From an uncultured Flavobacteriales bacterium (GTDB lineage Bacteria > Bacteroidota > Bacteroidia > Flavobacteriales_D > Sanyastnellaceae), in the NCBI GenBank assembly GCA_937974555.1, contig CALJKR010000034.1, positions 1 through 5,567 on the forward strand: 5,567 bases of DNA, read 5' to 3'. The notes below the pieces were generated by a model. That model was given only the letters and a program-made list of their open reading frames with translations. It was not told the origin of the DNA and ran no database searches. Of the stretch, positions 1 through 5,567 are shown in pieces. The position numbers and the translations under genes were made by a program. The stretch's first letter is position 1; each line of letters starts with the position of its first letter.

Positions 1-2
1 AG

Positions 3-242
3 CTTGTTCCTGGAACATCTTTATTTGTGATGATTTTTGTTATGACATTTGTAACTTTCTTTCATGCCATTACTAATCATAATATTGATCTTATTTTAGT
101 TTCTATTCTTATGCTTGGTTCAGTTGTTGGGGTACAACTAGGAACGAGACTTGGAATGAATTTAAAGAAAAATTTATCGAGGGTTGTGAAGATCTTCCAT
201 TGCAAAAATGGTTCAACCCTAATTTCATTTCCATCAAAATAG
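3..242 (+). pseudogene. Fragment of TauE/SafE (TSUP) family membrane permease, broken at both ends
   Basis: The frame is open from the window edge to a stop at 240-242. It begins LVPGTSLF, then a hydrophobic stretch (MIFVMTFVTFFHA), the polar turn ITNHNIDL, a second hydrophobic helix, and GVQLGTRLGMNLK near 129-167. The GTSLF, TNH-D and G-Q-GTR-G pattern is that of TauE/SafE-type permeases, which move sulfite, sulfonates or other small anions across the inner membrane; the proteobacterial branch fits best. Family-like sequence stops at about base 167, and the remaining ~24 codons (from NLSRVV) do not continue the expected last helices. I infer that the gene is cut by a junction near 168-196 and is not a functional gene here. 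Substrate cannot be told from this piece. The family call is from memory of the motif, not from an alignment. Confidence 0.6.
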
Positions 243-388
243 ACATCTGCTTTTAAATTGTCAATCGTTTTGTTTTGTAATTCTTCGGTTGAAGTAGAAA
301 TTGCTTTTTTACCAATCATACCACTCATTAGCATCAGAATCTCGCCAGATTTTTCATCAGAAATGGTTGTTATATATTGCCAAGATAT
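188..388 (-). pseudogene. Fragment of an unidentified protein, internal piece only
   Basis: The - strand frame is open from 412 down to 77, but only about 388 to 194 looks like real protein: SWQYITTISDEKSGEIL, a Met/Gly-rich patch (MLMSGMIGKKA), then NLKADVYFDGNEIRVEPFLQW. The opposite strand has an in-frame stop here (240-242) and no plausible product, so the - strand reading is preferred. The low end runs antisense into the permease fragment and the high end runs antisense into ftsA, so both ends are missing. I do not recognise the family. No start codon or ribosome binding site can be assigned, because the ATG at 410-412 lies inside the ftsA sequence. It most likely belongs to the same foreign segment as the permease piece. 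Confidence 0.4.
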
Positions 389-1012
389 GCGGAAGTATTG
401 AAAGTAAACCACGGTTATGCATTAGAGGAAGCGGTGAAACAAAATTCAGTGATTGCTATCCCCGGTTTGGCGGGACATCCCAGAAGAGAGATTTCTACGC
501 TTCGCTTGACCCAGATTATACAAGCCAGAATGGAAGAAATTTTGGACTATGTGCACAGCGAGATTGTATCTTCTGGCTATTCCAAGCAATTGATTGGCGG
601 TATCGTCATGACCGGTGGTGGAGCACAATTGCGACACATGAAGCAATTGGTAGAGTATCACACAGGCATGCACTGTCGCATTGGTTCTCCCAATTCTCAT
701 GTTTCAATTTCGCATGATGATACAACCAAATTGACCCCCATTTTGTCTACAGGTGTAGGATTGTTGATGACCTACGACAACAAAGAGATGCAGAAGAATT
801 TGTTCCAAGAAACAATCGCAGAGCAGATCGAAGATGTTGTAGTAGAAGACACAGTAGCTGAGGTTACGGTTGAGACGGAGGAAGTAGAAAATGACCAAGT
901 AGGAGAAATTGTAAACGAGACCCCAGCAGAACCTACCAAGGGAGGAATATTTGACTCCTTGAGTAAGTTGAAGAAGATGTTTGAGAATCAGTTCAAAGAC
1001 AATATTGAATAA
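377..1012 (+). CDS. ftsA: Cell division protein FtsA, C-terminal half (5'-truncated)
   Basis: FtsA is an actin-like ATPase that tethers FtsZ filaments to the inner membrane and recruits the divisome. The 211 codons visible match its second half. AEVLKVNHGYAL and VIAIPGLAG come first, then the long helix IIQARMEEILDYVHSEI, then the nucleotide-binding GGIVMTGGGAQL (residues 74-85 of the fragment), and the conserved LVEYHTGM-CRIG and STGVGLLM blocks. Residues ~148-187 are an acidic, Glu/Val-rich linker. The last 20 or so (GGIFDSLSKLKKMFENQF) form the amphipathic membrane-targeting helix. Domains 1A and 1C and the first phosphate motif are absent; full FtsA is over 400 residues. Base 377 is a TTG that merely falls at the junction with foreign sequence, and the frame has a stop at 329-331, so no true start is present. 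Upstream murC/ftsQ are not visible and ftsZ does not follow. Confidence 0.93.
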   Translation: MPRYAEVLKVNHGYALEEAVKQNSVIAIPGLAGHPRREISTLRLTQIIQARMEEILDYVHSEIVSSGYSKQLIGGIVMTGGGAQLRHMKQLVEYHTGMHCRIGSPNSHVSISHDDTTKLTPILSTGVGLLMTYDNKEMQKNLFQETIAEQIEDVVVEDTVAEVTVETEEVENDQVGEIVNETPAEPTKGGIFDSLSKLKKMFENQFKDNIE

Positions 1013-1050
1013 GTTAGGTTAGGTTAATTTGTTAGGTAATGTGAACCAAG

Positions 1051-1075
1051 AACCCCGACGAAAGTTGGGGTTTTT
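1051..1075 (+). terminator. Rho-independent terminator after ftsA
   Basis: AACCCCGAC (1051-1059) pairs with GTTGGGGTT (1064-1072) through a GAAA tetraloop, with one G-T pair, and the stem runs into a T tract (1071-1075, then more T to 1080). It lies 38 bases after the ftsA stop. It would end ftsA transcription and insulate the large gene downstream, implying that ftsZ is not co-transcribed from this end. Confidence 0.85.
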
Positions 1076-1101
1076 GATTTTATATGGAGATTGTTAAAAT
1101 C

Positions 1102-1136
1102 TTGACTTTTATCAGTCGGGTAAGTCCGTACCTTTG
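1102..1136 (+). promoter_or_regulatory. Bacteroidota-type promoter for the large secreted protein gene
   Basis: TACCTTTG at 1129-1136 matches the Bacteroidota -7 element TAnnTTTG exactly. A TTG (TTGAC, 1102-1106) upstream is a candidate -33 element, though the gap to the -7 element (24 bases) is at or slightly beyond the usual upper limit. Transcription would begin near 1142-1145, leaving a 5' leader of only about a dozen bases before the ATG at 1156. No Shine-Dalgarno sequence is seen; the bases before the start are A-rich (AAATACACACAATTT), as is usual in this phylum. Confidence 0.6.
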
Positions 1137-1155
1137 TTGCAAATACACACAATTT

Positions 1156-1227
1156 ATGATGAGTTTTTCTAAAAAATTAATGGCGGCTGTGCTGTTGTCC
1201 ATCCTTTGGATGGGTTCGGTGCAAGCC
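1156..1227 (+). other. Sec signal peptide of the large protein
   Basis: Two lysines (K6, K7) precede a hydrophobic core (LMAAVLLSILWMG), and S21-V22-Q23-A24 followed by Q25 gives a good signal peptidase I site after A24. Export to the periplasm is strongly indicated; a lipobox cysteine is absent, so it is not a lipoprotein. Confidence 0.9.
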
Positions 1228-4200
1228 CAGATACTCACGGGACCTACCCTTGAGTTCACTTTTCCTTCATGGGATCCTGCCATGGGGATGGATCAATTTG
1301 CAGGTTATGCAGATGAATCTTTTATTTCTCCAGGGGATATTAACGGCGACGGTCTTGTAGATTACGTGCGTGGAATGCGCAACAATTGGGGATCGAATGG
1401 TATTGGATTTTGGATTAACAACGGTACTTCGCCCAACGTTTCTTTTACCTATTCTGGTGACAATCCTTATGGGTTGGTTACACCAGCGTCCATGATTCAT
1501 ACGGATTTGTGGGATATGGACAACGACGGTGACTTGGACATTTTGGCCATTTCAGCGGATGTGGATGGAATCATGATGTGGGAAAATACGGGTACCGCCA
1601 CGGCACCTGCATTTTCTCCTCATACTGTCCTTTATGCTGATTTGATTGAAGGAGGAAGATCTTTGACTATCACTGATTACAATGGTGATGGATTGAAAGA
1701 TTTGGTTGCGGGTGTCTACAACGCTTCTTCAGATATTCATGATGTTGTTCTCTTGACCAATACAGGTACTGTAGGTTCTCCTTTGTTTGAAAGTGCTACT
1801 ACCAATCCCAACGGATTGGATATCTCTGCTCATACTTCAGGTATTTGGAATATCCCCAATTTGACTTTCTATGATTGGGACAATGATGGAGACAAAGATA
1901 TTTTTGGTTTTACTGAAAGCAACTGTGAAGTTTATTACCTCCAGAATACAGGATCGGCTATCGCCCCTCAATACGGCGTTGCGGAGTTTCAATTTATTAT
2001 TCCTACTTGGTACAATGCCAATTTTGAATTTCTTGATGTTAATGGTGATGGTGTGATTGAAGCCATCTTGGGTTCATCTATCGGTCGTGTTTTTGTCATG
2101 TATCAGGTTTTCCCAGGTTGTATGGATGGTAGTGCTTGTAATTACAATCCCAATGCTTTGATTTCCGATAACTCTTGTGTCTACACCACATTGTTCTATT
2201 ATGACGGGGACAATGATGGCTTTGGAACATCCAACAATATCAGTAATGCGTGTGAACAGCCTACGGGATATGTCACCAACTCATTGGATTGTGATGATAA
2301 TAATGCAGCTATTTCAGGTCCTCCAGGTGACCCAAGTGTGTGGGGTGATGGAGTTTGGAATGCTTATGTTTTCGAAGGAACCAATTTTGATACTTACAAA
2401 GGTTACTATGTTCGCACAGGCAATGCCTACAACACAGAGTCTGACTTTGGTTGGGAAGGCACTCCATCATCTGCTGTGAATTATATGGGATGCTCTGTTT
2501 CTAACGAGCTTCATTCTTTAAGATTCAAAAGACAGGGTTTTGCAAATTCTGATTTCCCTTATGCCATCACCATTCCATCTTGGGATGATGATTTGTATGT
2601 TTATGTGGATGGAAATTTGGTATGGTCTACCGGTTGCTGCGCCAATGGTGCATACAACAACGTGGTTTGGACAGGAACTTTGACCCCTACTTCTACTGTC
2701 GAAATCGCTTATGTTGAATACTATGGCGGTTCCTACGCTTCATTTATTGTTGAACCTCAGTATCCTTTGGATTTCACGGGTAGTACTTCTTTGTACAATA
2801 ACGCATGTTATGATTTTACGTATTACACTCAAGTTAATCAGGACTTTGGTGTTGATCCTAGCTCAATGACTTATTCTGTAACCAGTGCCAACGGATTGGT
2901 TGATTTGAGTAATGTGTTTCCAATGTTCAATGGTTCCGAAGTTTCATTTACGATCAACCCCAATGATATTGTCGGTTCTGACGTTTTGACTTTTGTTGTT
3001 GCGGATACAATGGGATATTCCGATACTTTGGTTGTTGATATGAATTTTGGCGAATGTCCTCCTGCTTTGGATTTGTGGGGGTCTACAGATTTATACAATG
3101 ATGCATGTACTGATTTTGATATTTACATTGGATTCAATAGTGCACCTGGCTTTGTTGCCAGCGACATGACTATTGTAACCACATTTGCTGATCCTTCTTT
3201 TGTTCAGTCTTCTGTACCGAGTTATTTTGATGGATGGGACACCGGCGCTTACATTTATTTTGATGCAGCAGGTTTGCAAGGCTCAACGACAGCTACTACA
3301 GTGGTAACCGATCCATTGGGAAACACGGACACTTTGGTTACTTTGTTGACTTTTGGTGAGTGTTATCCAATCTTCAACGTCAATTACAATAGTTCCATCA
3401 CTTGTGGCGATTCTATTGGGAATTTTGAAGTGGTGTATGCTTTTGCAACACCCGGCGTAACGCAGTCTGTAAGCTCTTTGGAATCATACAATACCAATGC
3501 GGTTCCCAATGAGAACATTACATTTTTGTCCTCTCACGATACTTTGATCGTGGAAAACGGTATCTCCTATTATGGCACAGCTTACAATTATCAAGTGGCG
3601 TTTCAAACACAAGGAGATTGGGTTGAAATTTATGGTAACATGAATGATGGCCAAAATTACAACCAAGGATTTTGGACTTATTTTGAGACTCTAGTGGATT
3701 ATGATGCTCCTGGTCTTGCAGCAGATGTTTCGGAATTGAACATTGTTCTTCCTGCTTATGCTTGTGATACCATCATCAGCTGGGATATTCTTTTGAATCC
3801 AATCAATGCCTTTGGTTCAGGGTCTACTTATTTGACCAATCAACATGAGGGTACTTTCTACAGTGCAATCAATGGTGGTAGTGGTTTGAACACCCTGGGT
3901 GTCAAAGGAAACTCAGGTATCGATTGCAATGGTGAAATGGTGCAAGGAAACTTCACTGTATCTACCACCAATGGTACAGATTTTCAAGTTTATTACGGAC
4001 AGACTGTCGATTACAATCAGAATGATCCGATGATCTATCAATTGTGGTTTGCCCCTTCTACGGAAACCAACGTTTCTATTTCTTATGACTCTGAATTGTG
4101 TGATCACAATTTGATCATGGAGAATCTTTCAGGAAACCCTCAACCTTATTTCTATTACTTATTTGCTTCTAATGACAACGATCCTGCTTTTGATCTTGCA

Positions 4201-5567
4201 ACTGTTCAATCAGTAGCTCAAGTAGTGGCCAATGGCTTTGGTTCCTATTTGGCTCCAAATGGTCAGTTTGATTTGAATGGAATCAGTGCGGCAATGCCCG
4301 GTATTGTTAATGAAGTGAATTCAACCGTATTGAACAACGGTAGCTACTATGCCATCGATATTGACACTGATTTCGATTACAATAATAACTACCCAGTTGG
4401 TATTGATGATGGAAGTGGAGATATCTATGATGGTGGAAACTATTTGTACACCAACTTCAATGATTATTATGACAATGGCGATGCTGGTATCCCTTACACC
4501 AATGGTGAAGTTTTTGTTGGAGGCCCTGCCCAAAGCAACGGTCAATTTGCCCTCTCTGTTTCTGAAGCTTGTTCTTATACTTTGACTTCGAGCATTGAGA
4601 ATGGTTCATCTATATCTGTTGGAACAACAGTCATTGATTTTACCGCTGTTGACCTTGCAGGTAATCAATCTTATTTTTCTTTGACTGTAAACGTTACGCC
4701 TGCTGAATCGACTGAATTGTGCAGCAATGGCGTGGATGACAACTGTGATGGTTTTGTTGATGAGAATTGTATCGTTGTTCCTGGATGTACGGATATTACC
4801 GCGTGTAACTACAATATCGAAGCGACAGAGGATGACGGTTCTTGCGTGTTACCCATGGAAGAGATTTGCAATGAGCAAGACGATGATTGTGACGGTGAGG
4901 TTGATGAATATGTAACAGCAACCTATTATGCTGACGCAGATGGTGACGGTTTTGGAAGTGCGGAAGATGTAACATTTGCTTGTACTATTCCTGCAGGATA
5001 TGTAGATAATGCGGATGATTGCGATGATACTGCGATTACCTATGTAGATGCAGATGGTGATGGTTTCGGAACCAATGAGTGGAATGCTTGTGGTGTATTT
5101 GCAACCAATGATTGCGATGATGTCAATTCGGGAATCTATCCTGAGGCCACTGAGATTTGCGGAAATGGCGTGGATGAAAACTGTGATGGAACGGATGAAA
5201 TCTGCATCATCGATGGTTGTACTGATGCGACAGCTTGCAATTACAATTCTGCAGCTAACAATGAAGATGGGTCTTGTACTTATCCTGCTGAATCTTATTT
5301 GACTTGTGCGGGTACTTGTATTCATGACACTGATTCTGATGGGGTTTGCGATGAATTGGAAGTAGTAGGATGTACGGAAGTTACCGCTTGTAACTACGAT
5401 GCTACCGCAACCGACAACGGAAACTGTACTTATCCAGCTGAATCTTACTTGACATGTGCAGGTACTTGTATCAACGATACCGATGCAGATGGGGTTTGTA
5501 ATGAATTGGAAGTAGTAGGTTGTACGGACGTTACCGCTTGTAACTACGATGCTACCGCAACCGACAA
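1156..5567 (+). CDS. Very large secreted multi-domain cysteine-rich surface protein, open at the 3' end
   Basis: The frame starting ATG ATG at 1156 stays open for 1470 codons to the window end, so stop and C terminus are missing. The start is chosen because it directly precedes a signal peptide and follows the promoter; the second ATG (1159) is equally possible. Domains in order: signal peptide 1-24; five FG-GAP/VCBS-like DxNGDG/DxDNDGD motifs (61-302); GCMD/ACNY unit 321-341; MopE-like head 348-388; beta-rich module with Cys-Cys 396-535; two Cys-bracketed repeats 536-736; uncharacterised region 737-1132; HYR-like fold 1133-1183; MopE-like tails and heads interleaved with GCTD/ACNY units from 1187 on. 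The many acidic loops suggest Ca2+ binding and the paired cysteines suggest disulfides, so it should act outside the cell, probably in adhesion or matrix binding. Type IX secretion is inferred from phylum and modules; the sorting domain would lie beyond the window. It appears monocistronic. No enzymatic domain is recognised. Confidence 0.96.
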   Translation, partial: MMSFSKKLMAAVLLSILWMGSVQAQILTGPTLEFTFPSWDPAMGMDQFAGYADESFISPGDINGDGLVDYVRGMRNNWGSNGIGFWINNGTSPNVSFTYSGDNPYGLVTPASMIHTDLWDMDNDGDLDILAISADVDGIMMWENTGTATAPAFSPHTVLYADLIEGGRSLTITDYNGDGLKDLVAGVYNASSDIHDVVLLTNTGTVGSPLFESATTNPNGLDISAHTSGIWNIPNLTFYDWDNDGDKDIFGFTESNCEVYYLQNTGSAIAPQYGVAEFQFIIPTWYNANFEFLDVNGDGVIEAILGSSIGRVFVMYQVFPGCMDGSACNYNPNALISDNSCVYTTLFYYDGDNDGFGTSNNISNACEQPTGYVTNSLDCDDNNAAISGPPGDPSVWGDGVWNAYVFEGTNFDTYKGYYVRTGNAYNTESDFGWEGTPSSAVNYMGCSVSNELHSLRFKRQGFANSDFPYAITIPSWDDDLYVYVDGNLVWSTGCCANGAYNNVVWTGTLTPTSTVEIAYVEYYGGSYASFIVEPQYPLDFTGSTSLYNNACYDFTYYTQVNQDFGVDPSSMTYSVTSANGLVDLSNVFPMFNGSEVSFTINPNDIVGSDVLTFVVADTMGYSDTLVVDMNFGECPPALDLWGSTDLYNDACTDFDIYIGFNSAPGFVASDMTIVTTFADPSFVQSSVPSYFDGWDTGAYIYFDAAGLQGSTTATTVVTDPLGNTDTLVTLLTFGECYPIFNVNYNSSITCGDSIGNFEVVYAFATPGVTQSVSSLESYNTNAVPNENITFLSSHDTLIVENGISYYGTAYNYQVAFQTQGDWVEIYGNMNDGQNYNQGFWTYFETLVDYDAPGLAADVSELNIVLPAYACDTIISWDILLNPINAFGSGSTYLTNQHEGTFYSAINGGSGLNTLGVKGNSGIDCNGEMVQGNFTVSTTNGTDFQVYYGQTVDYNQNDPMIYQLWFAPSTETNVSISYDSELCDHNLIMENLSGNPQPYFYYLFASNDNDPAFDLATVQSVAQVVANGFGSYLAPNGQFDLNGISAAMPGIVNEVNSTVLNNGSYYAIDIDTDFDYNNNYPVGIDDGSGDIYDGGNYLYTNFNDYYDNGDAGIPYTNGEVFVGGPAQSNGQFALSVSEACSYTLTSSIENGSSISVGTTVIDFTAVDLAGNQSYFSLTVNVTPAESTELCSNGVDDNCDGFVDENCIVVPGCTDITACNYNIEATEDDGSCVLPMEEICNEQDDDCDGEVDEYVTATYYADADGDGFGSAEDVTFACTIPAGYVDNADDCDDTAITYVDADGDGFGTNEWNACGVFATNDCDDVNSGIYPEATEICGNGVDENCDGTDEICIIDGCTDATACNYNSAANNEDGSCTYPAESYLTCAGTCIHDTDSDGVCDELEVVGCTEVTACNYDATATDNGNCTYPAESYLTCAGTCINDTDADGVCNELEVVGCTDVTACNYDATATD
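1327..2085 (+). repeat. Five FG-GAP/VCBS-like beta-propeller motifs
   Basis: Acidic calcium-loop motifs recur at residues 61 (DINGDGLVD), 120 (DMDNDGDLD), 174 (DYNGDGLKD), 240 (DWDNDGDKD) and 294 (DVNGDGVIE), spaced 54 to 66 residues apart. Each is followed by a short hydrophobic strand (DYVRG, DILAIS, DLVAGV, DIFGF, EAILGS), and blades two and four precede an ENTGTA- or QNTGSA-type turn. This is the pattern of FG-GAP/VCBS repeats that form integrin-like beta-propellers. Five clear motifs suggest an incomplete count or one or two degenerate blades. The last motif ends in Glu where the others have Asp. Confidence 0.85.
2116..2178 (+). repeat. First GCxD/ACNY cysteine unit (isolated copy)
   Basis: Residues 321-341 begin GCMDGSACNYNP and end DNSC, with cysteines at 322, 328 and 341. 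It is a diverged member of the same 21-residue unit found near 4783 and in the tandem array from 5215. Here it links the propeller-like region to the MopE-like head. The unit is common in marine Flavobacteriales surface proteins; its function is not established. Confidence 0.8.
2197..2319 (+). other. MopE-like metal-binding head module
   Basis: YYDGDNDGFG (residues 348-357), C366, GYV, then DCDDNNAAISG (378-388) follow the order of the MopE-type putative metal-binding motif (DADGDGFG, Cys, P-GYV, DCDD). The family tail (CNG-DDNCDG--DE) that normally comes next is missing here and first appears about 800 residues later. Metal binding is known for only a few family members, so it is inferred here. 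Confidence 0.75.
2341..2760 (+). other. Beta-rich module with WDDD motif and Cys-Cys pair
   Basis: Residues 396-535 begin WGDGVWNAYVFEG and contain GYYVRTG, a Gly/Trp segment, YMGCSVSNELHSLRFKRQGF, IPSWDDDLYVYVDGNLVW, TGCC (C494, C495) and VVWTGTLTPTSTVEIAYVE. The order fits a module I recall from other Bacteroidota type IX-secreted proteins, where HDD--YL-ING----GCC is followed by VWTG-L. The strand pattern and the DDD/VYVDG turn resemble PA14-like or jelly-roll carbohydrate-binding folds. That fold guess is weak; no named family is assigned. Confidence 0.5.
2761..3363 (+). repeat. Two tandem ~100-residue Cys-bracketed Ig-like repeats
   Basis: Repeat one (residues 536-635) and repeat two (636-736) share an opening, LDFTGSTSLYNNAC and LDLWGSTDLYNDAC, and a closing, NFGEC and TFGEC. 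Cysteines fall at 551 and 634 in the first and at 651 and 736 in the second, exactly 100 residues apart at the opening. Each also has a D-(M/L)G-(Y/N)-DTLV strand just before the closing motif. The layout suggests two extracellular beta sandwiches, each closed by a disulfide. I do not recognise a named family. Confidence 0.7.
3364..4551 (+). other. Uncharacterised Asp/Asn/Tyr-rich part of the large protein
   Basis: Residues 737-1132 match no module I can name. Cysteines are sparse (750, 870, 924, 982). The sequence is beta-prone and has aromatic-rich patches such as WVEIYGNMNDG, YQLWFAP and PYFYYLFAS. Residues ~1064-1122 are strongly acidic and tyrosine-rich (DIDTDFDYNNNYP, DDGSGDIYDGGNYLYTN) and may form a separate calcium-dependent domain. 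Uniform codon use and an open frame throughout argue against a frameshift. Confidence 0.6.
4552..4704 (+). other. HYR-like immunoglobulin-fold domain
   Basis: Residues 1133-1183 contain C1139, SYTLTSSIENGSSISVG, GTTVIDFTAVDLAGNQ and SLTVNVTP. The G-T-V---A-D-AGN----F-V-V order is typical of the second half of HYR (hyalin repeat) domains, an Ig-like extracellular fold used in adhesion. Confidence 0.75.
4714..4770 (+). other. MopE-like tail, separated from its head
   Basis: Residues 1187-1205 read ELCSNGVDDNCDGFVDENC, the standard tail half of a MopE-like unit, with cysteines at 1189, 1197 and 1205. It follows the HYR-like domain directly and has no head immediately before it; the nearest upstream head is at residues 348-388. 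Confidence 0.8.
4783..4845 (+). repeat. Second GCxD/ACNY cysteine unit
   Basis: Residues 1210-1230 begin GCTDITACNYN and end DDGSC, with cysteines at 1211, 1217 and 1230. It sits between two MopE-like tails, showing that the two module types are interleaved in this protein. Confidence 0.85.
4861..5205 (+). other. MopE-like cluster: tail, head, head, tail
   Basis: EICNEQDDDCDGEVDE (1236-1251) leads into a head with YYADADGDGFG, C1276 and DDCDD (1256-1291). A second head follows directly, YVDADGDGFG, C1312 and NDCDD (1296-1322), and then a tail EICGNGVDENCDG with cysteines 1335, 1343 and 1350. The two heads abut with only AITY- between, so the tail expected after the first is missing. The Asp-rich loops look like calcium or other divalent metal sites. 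Confidence 0.85.
5215..5567 (+). repeat. Tandem 50-51-residue GCTD/ACNY cysteine repeats, cut by the window end
   Basis: Units start at 5215 (153 bases), 5368 (150 bases) and 5518 (50 bases seen). Each opens GCTD/E-TACNY. The two fuller units continue with CTYPAESYLTCAGTCI and the acidic D-DGVC-ELEVV, which looks like a thrombospondin type 3-like calcium loop. The third copy differs from the second at only 2 of its 50 bases (GGA/GGT and GAA/GAC), pointing to recent duplication or gene conversion. The array probably continues beyond the window. Confidence 0.92.

Noticed and set aside
377..379. TTG at 377 as a genuine alternative start making a short FtsA
   Set aside because: It falls at the junction with foreign sequence, has no ribosome binding site or promoter, and would give a protein lacking half of the ATPase fold.
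301..717. 138-codon + strand open frame overlapping ftsA
   Set aside because: It crosses the junction and reads ftsA out of frame; the Cys/Trp/Arg/His-rich product is not protein-like, while the ftsA frame has clear conserved motifs.
1012..1040. Short GTTAGGT repeats (GTTAGGTTAGGTTA, then GTTAGGTAA)
   Set aside because: Only two or three imperfect copies of a 5-7 base word lie between the stop and the terminator; too few to suggest a functional repeat or attachment site.
4321..4585. Open frames on both strands (4321-4545 - and 4349-4585 +)
   Set aside because: Both are shadows over the Asp/Tyr-rich part of the large protein, with low-complexity Ile/Val or Met/Ile/Thr products and no ribosome binding or promoter signal.
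4849..5325. 158-codon open frame on the - strand
   Set aside because: It lies antisense to the Asp/Cys-rich repeats of the large gene; the Ile/Ser/Thr-rich product simply mirrors GAT, GAC and TGT codons.
5215..5567. CRISPR-like array
   Set aside because: The 150-153 base period is fully coding, stays in frame with the large gene and lacks unique spacers.

Overview
The window comes from a Bacteroidota genome, most likely a marine member of the Flavobacteriales. Three things point there: an FtsA C-terminal half with Bacteroidota-like sequence, a TAnnTTTG promoter, and a very large secreted protein built from modules common in marine Flavobacteriales surface proteins (FG-GAP/VCBS-like, MopE-type DADGDGFG/DCDD, and GCTD/ACNY cysteine repeats). 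This is judged by eye from motifs; no database search was run.

Layout. Bases 1 to about 375 do not fit the rest. They hold the 3'-broken middle of a TauE/SafE (TSUP) permease on the + strand, then a fragment of an unidentified protein on the - strand, then an abrupt switch into the middle of ftsA. Two reading-frame breaks with strand changes inside 400 bases look like chimeric joining in amplification or assembly, though a real rearrangement cannot be excluded. From about 377 to 1012 runs the C-terminal half of FtsA, ending in an acidic linker and an amphipathic tail. A clear rho-independent terminator follows (1051-1075), and no ftsZ is present. A Bacteroidota-type promoter (1129-1136) then drives one very long gene that starts at 1156 and stays open to the window end.

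The large gene is the main content: at least 1470 codons, all in one frame without a stop. In order it encodes a Sec signal peptide; five FG-GAP/VCBS-like Asp-rich motifs; one GCMD/ACNY cysteine unit; a MopE-like head; a beta-rich module with a Cys-Cys pair; two tandem ~100-residue Cys-bracketed repeats; a long uncharacterised region rich in Asp, Asn and Tyr; an HYR-like Ig fold; MopE-like tails and heads; and tandem 50-51-residue cysteine repeats that run off the end. It is probably a cell-surface or released adhesin-like protein, and a type IX secretion signal would be expected beyond the window.

I see no RNA genes, CRISPR array, insertion sequence or multi-gene system. The novelty lies in the domain architecture of the large protein.
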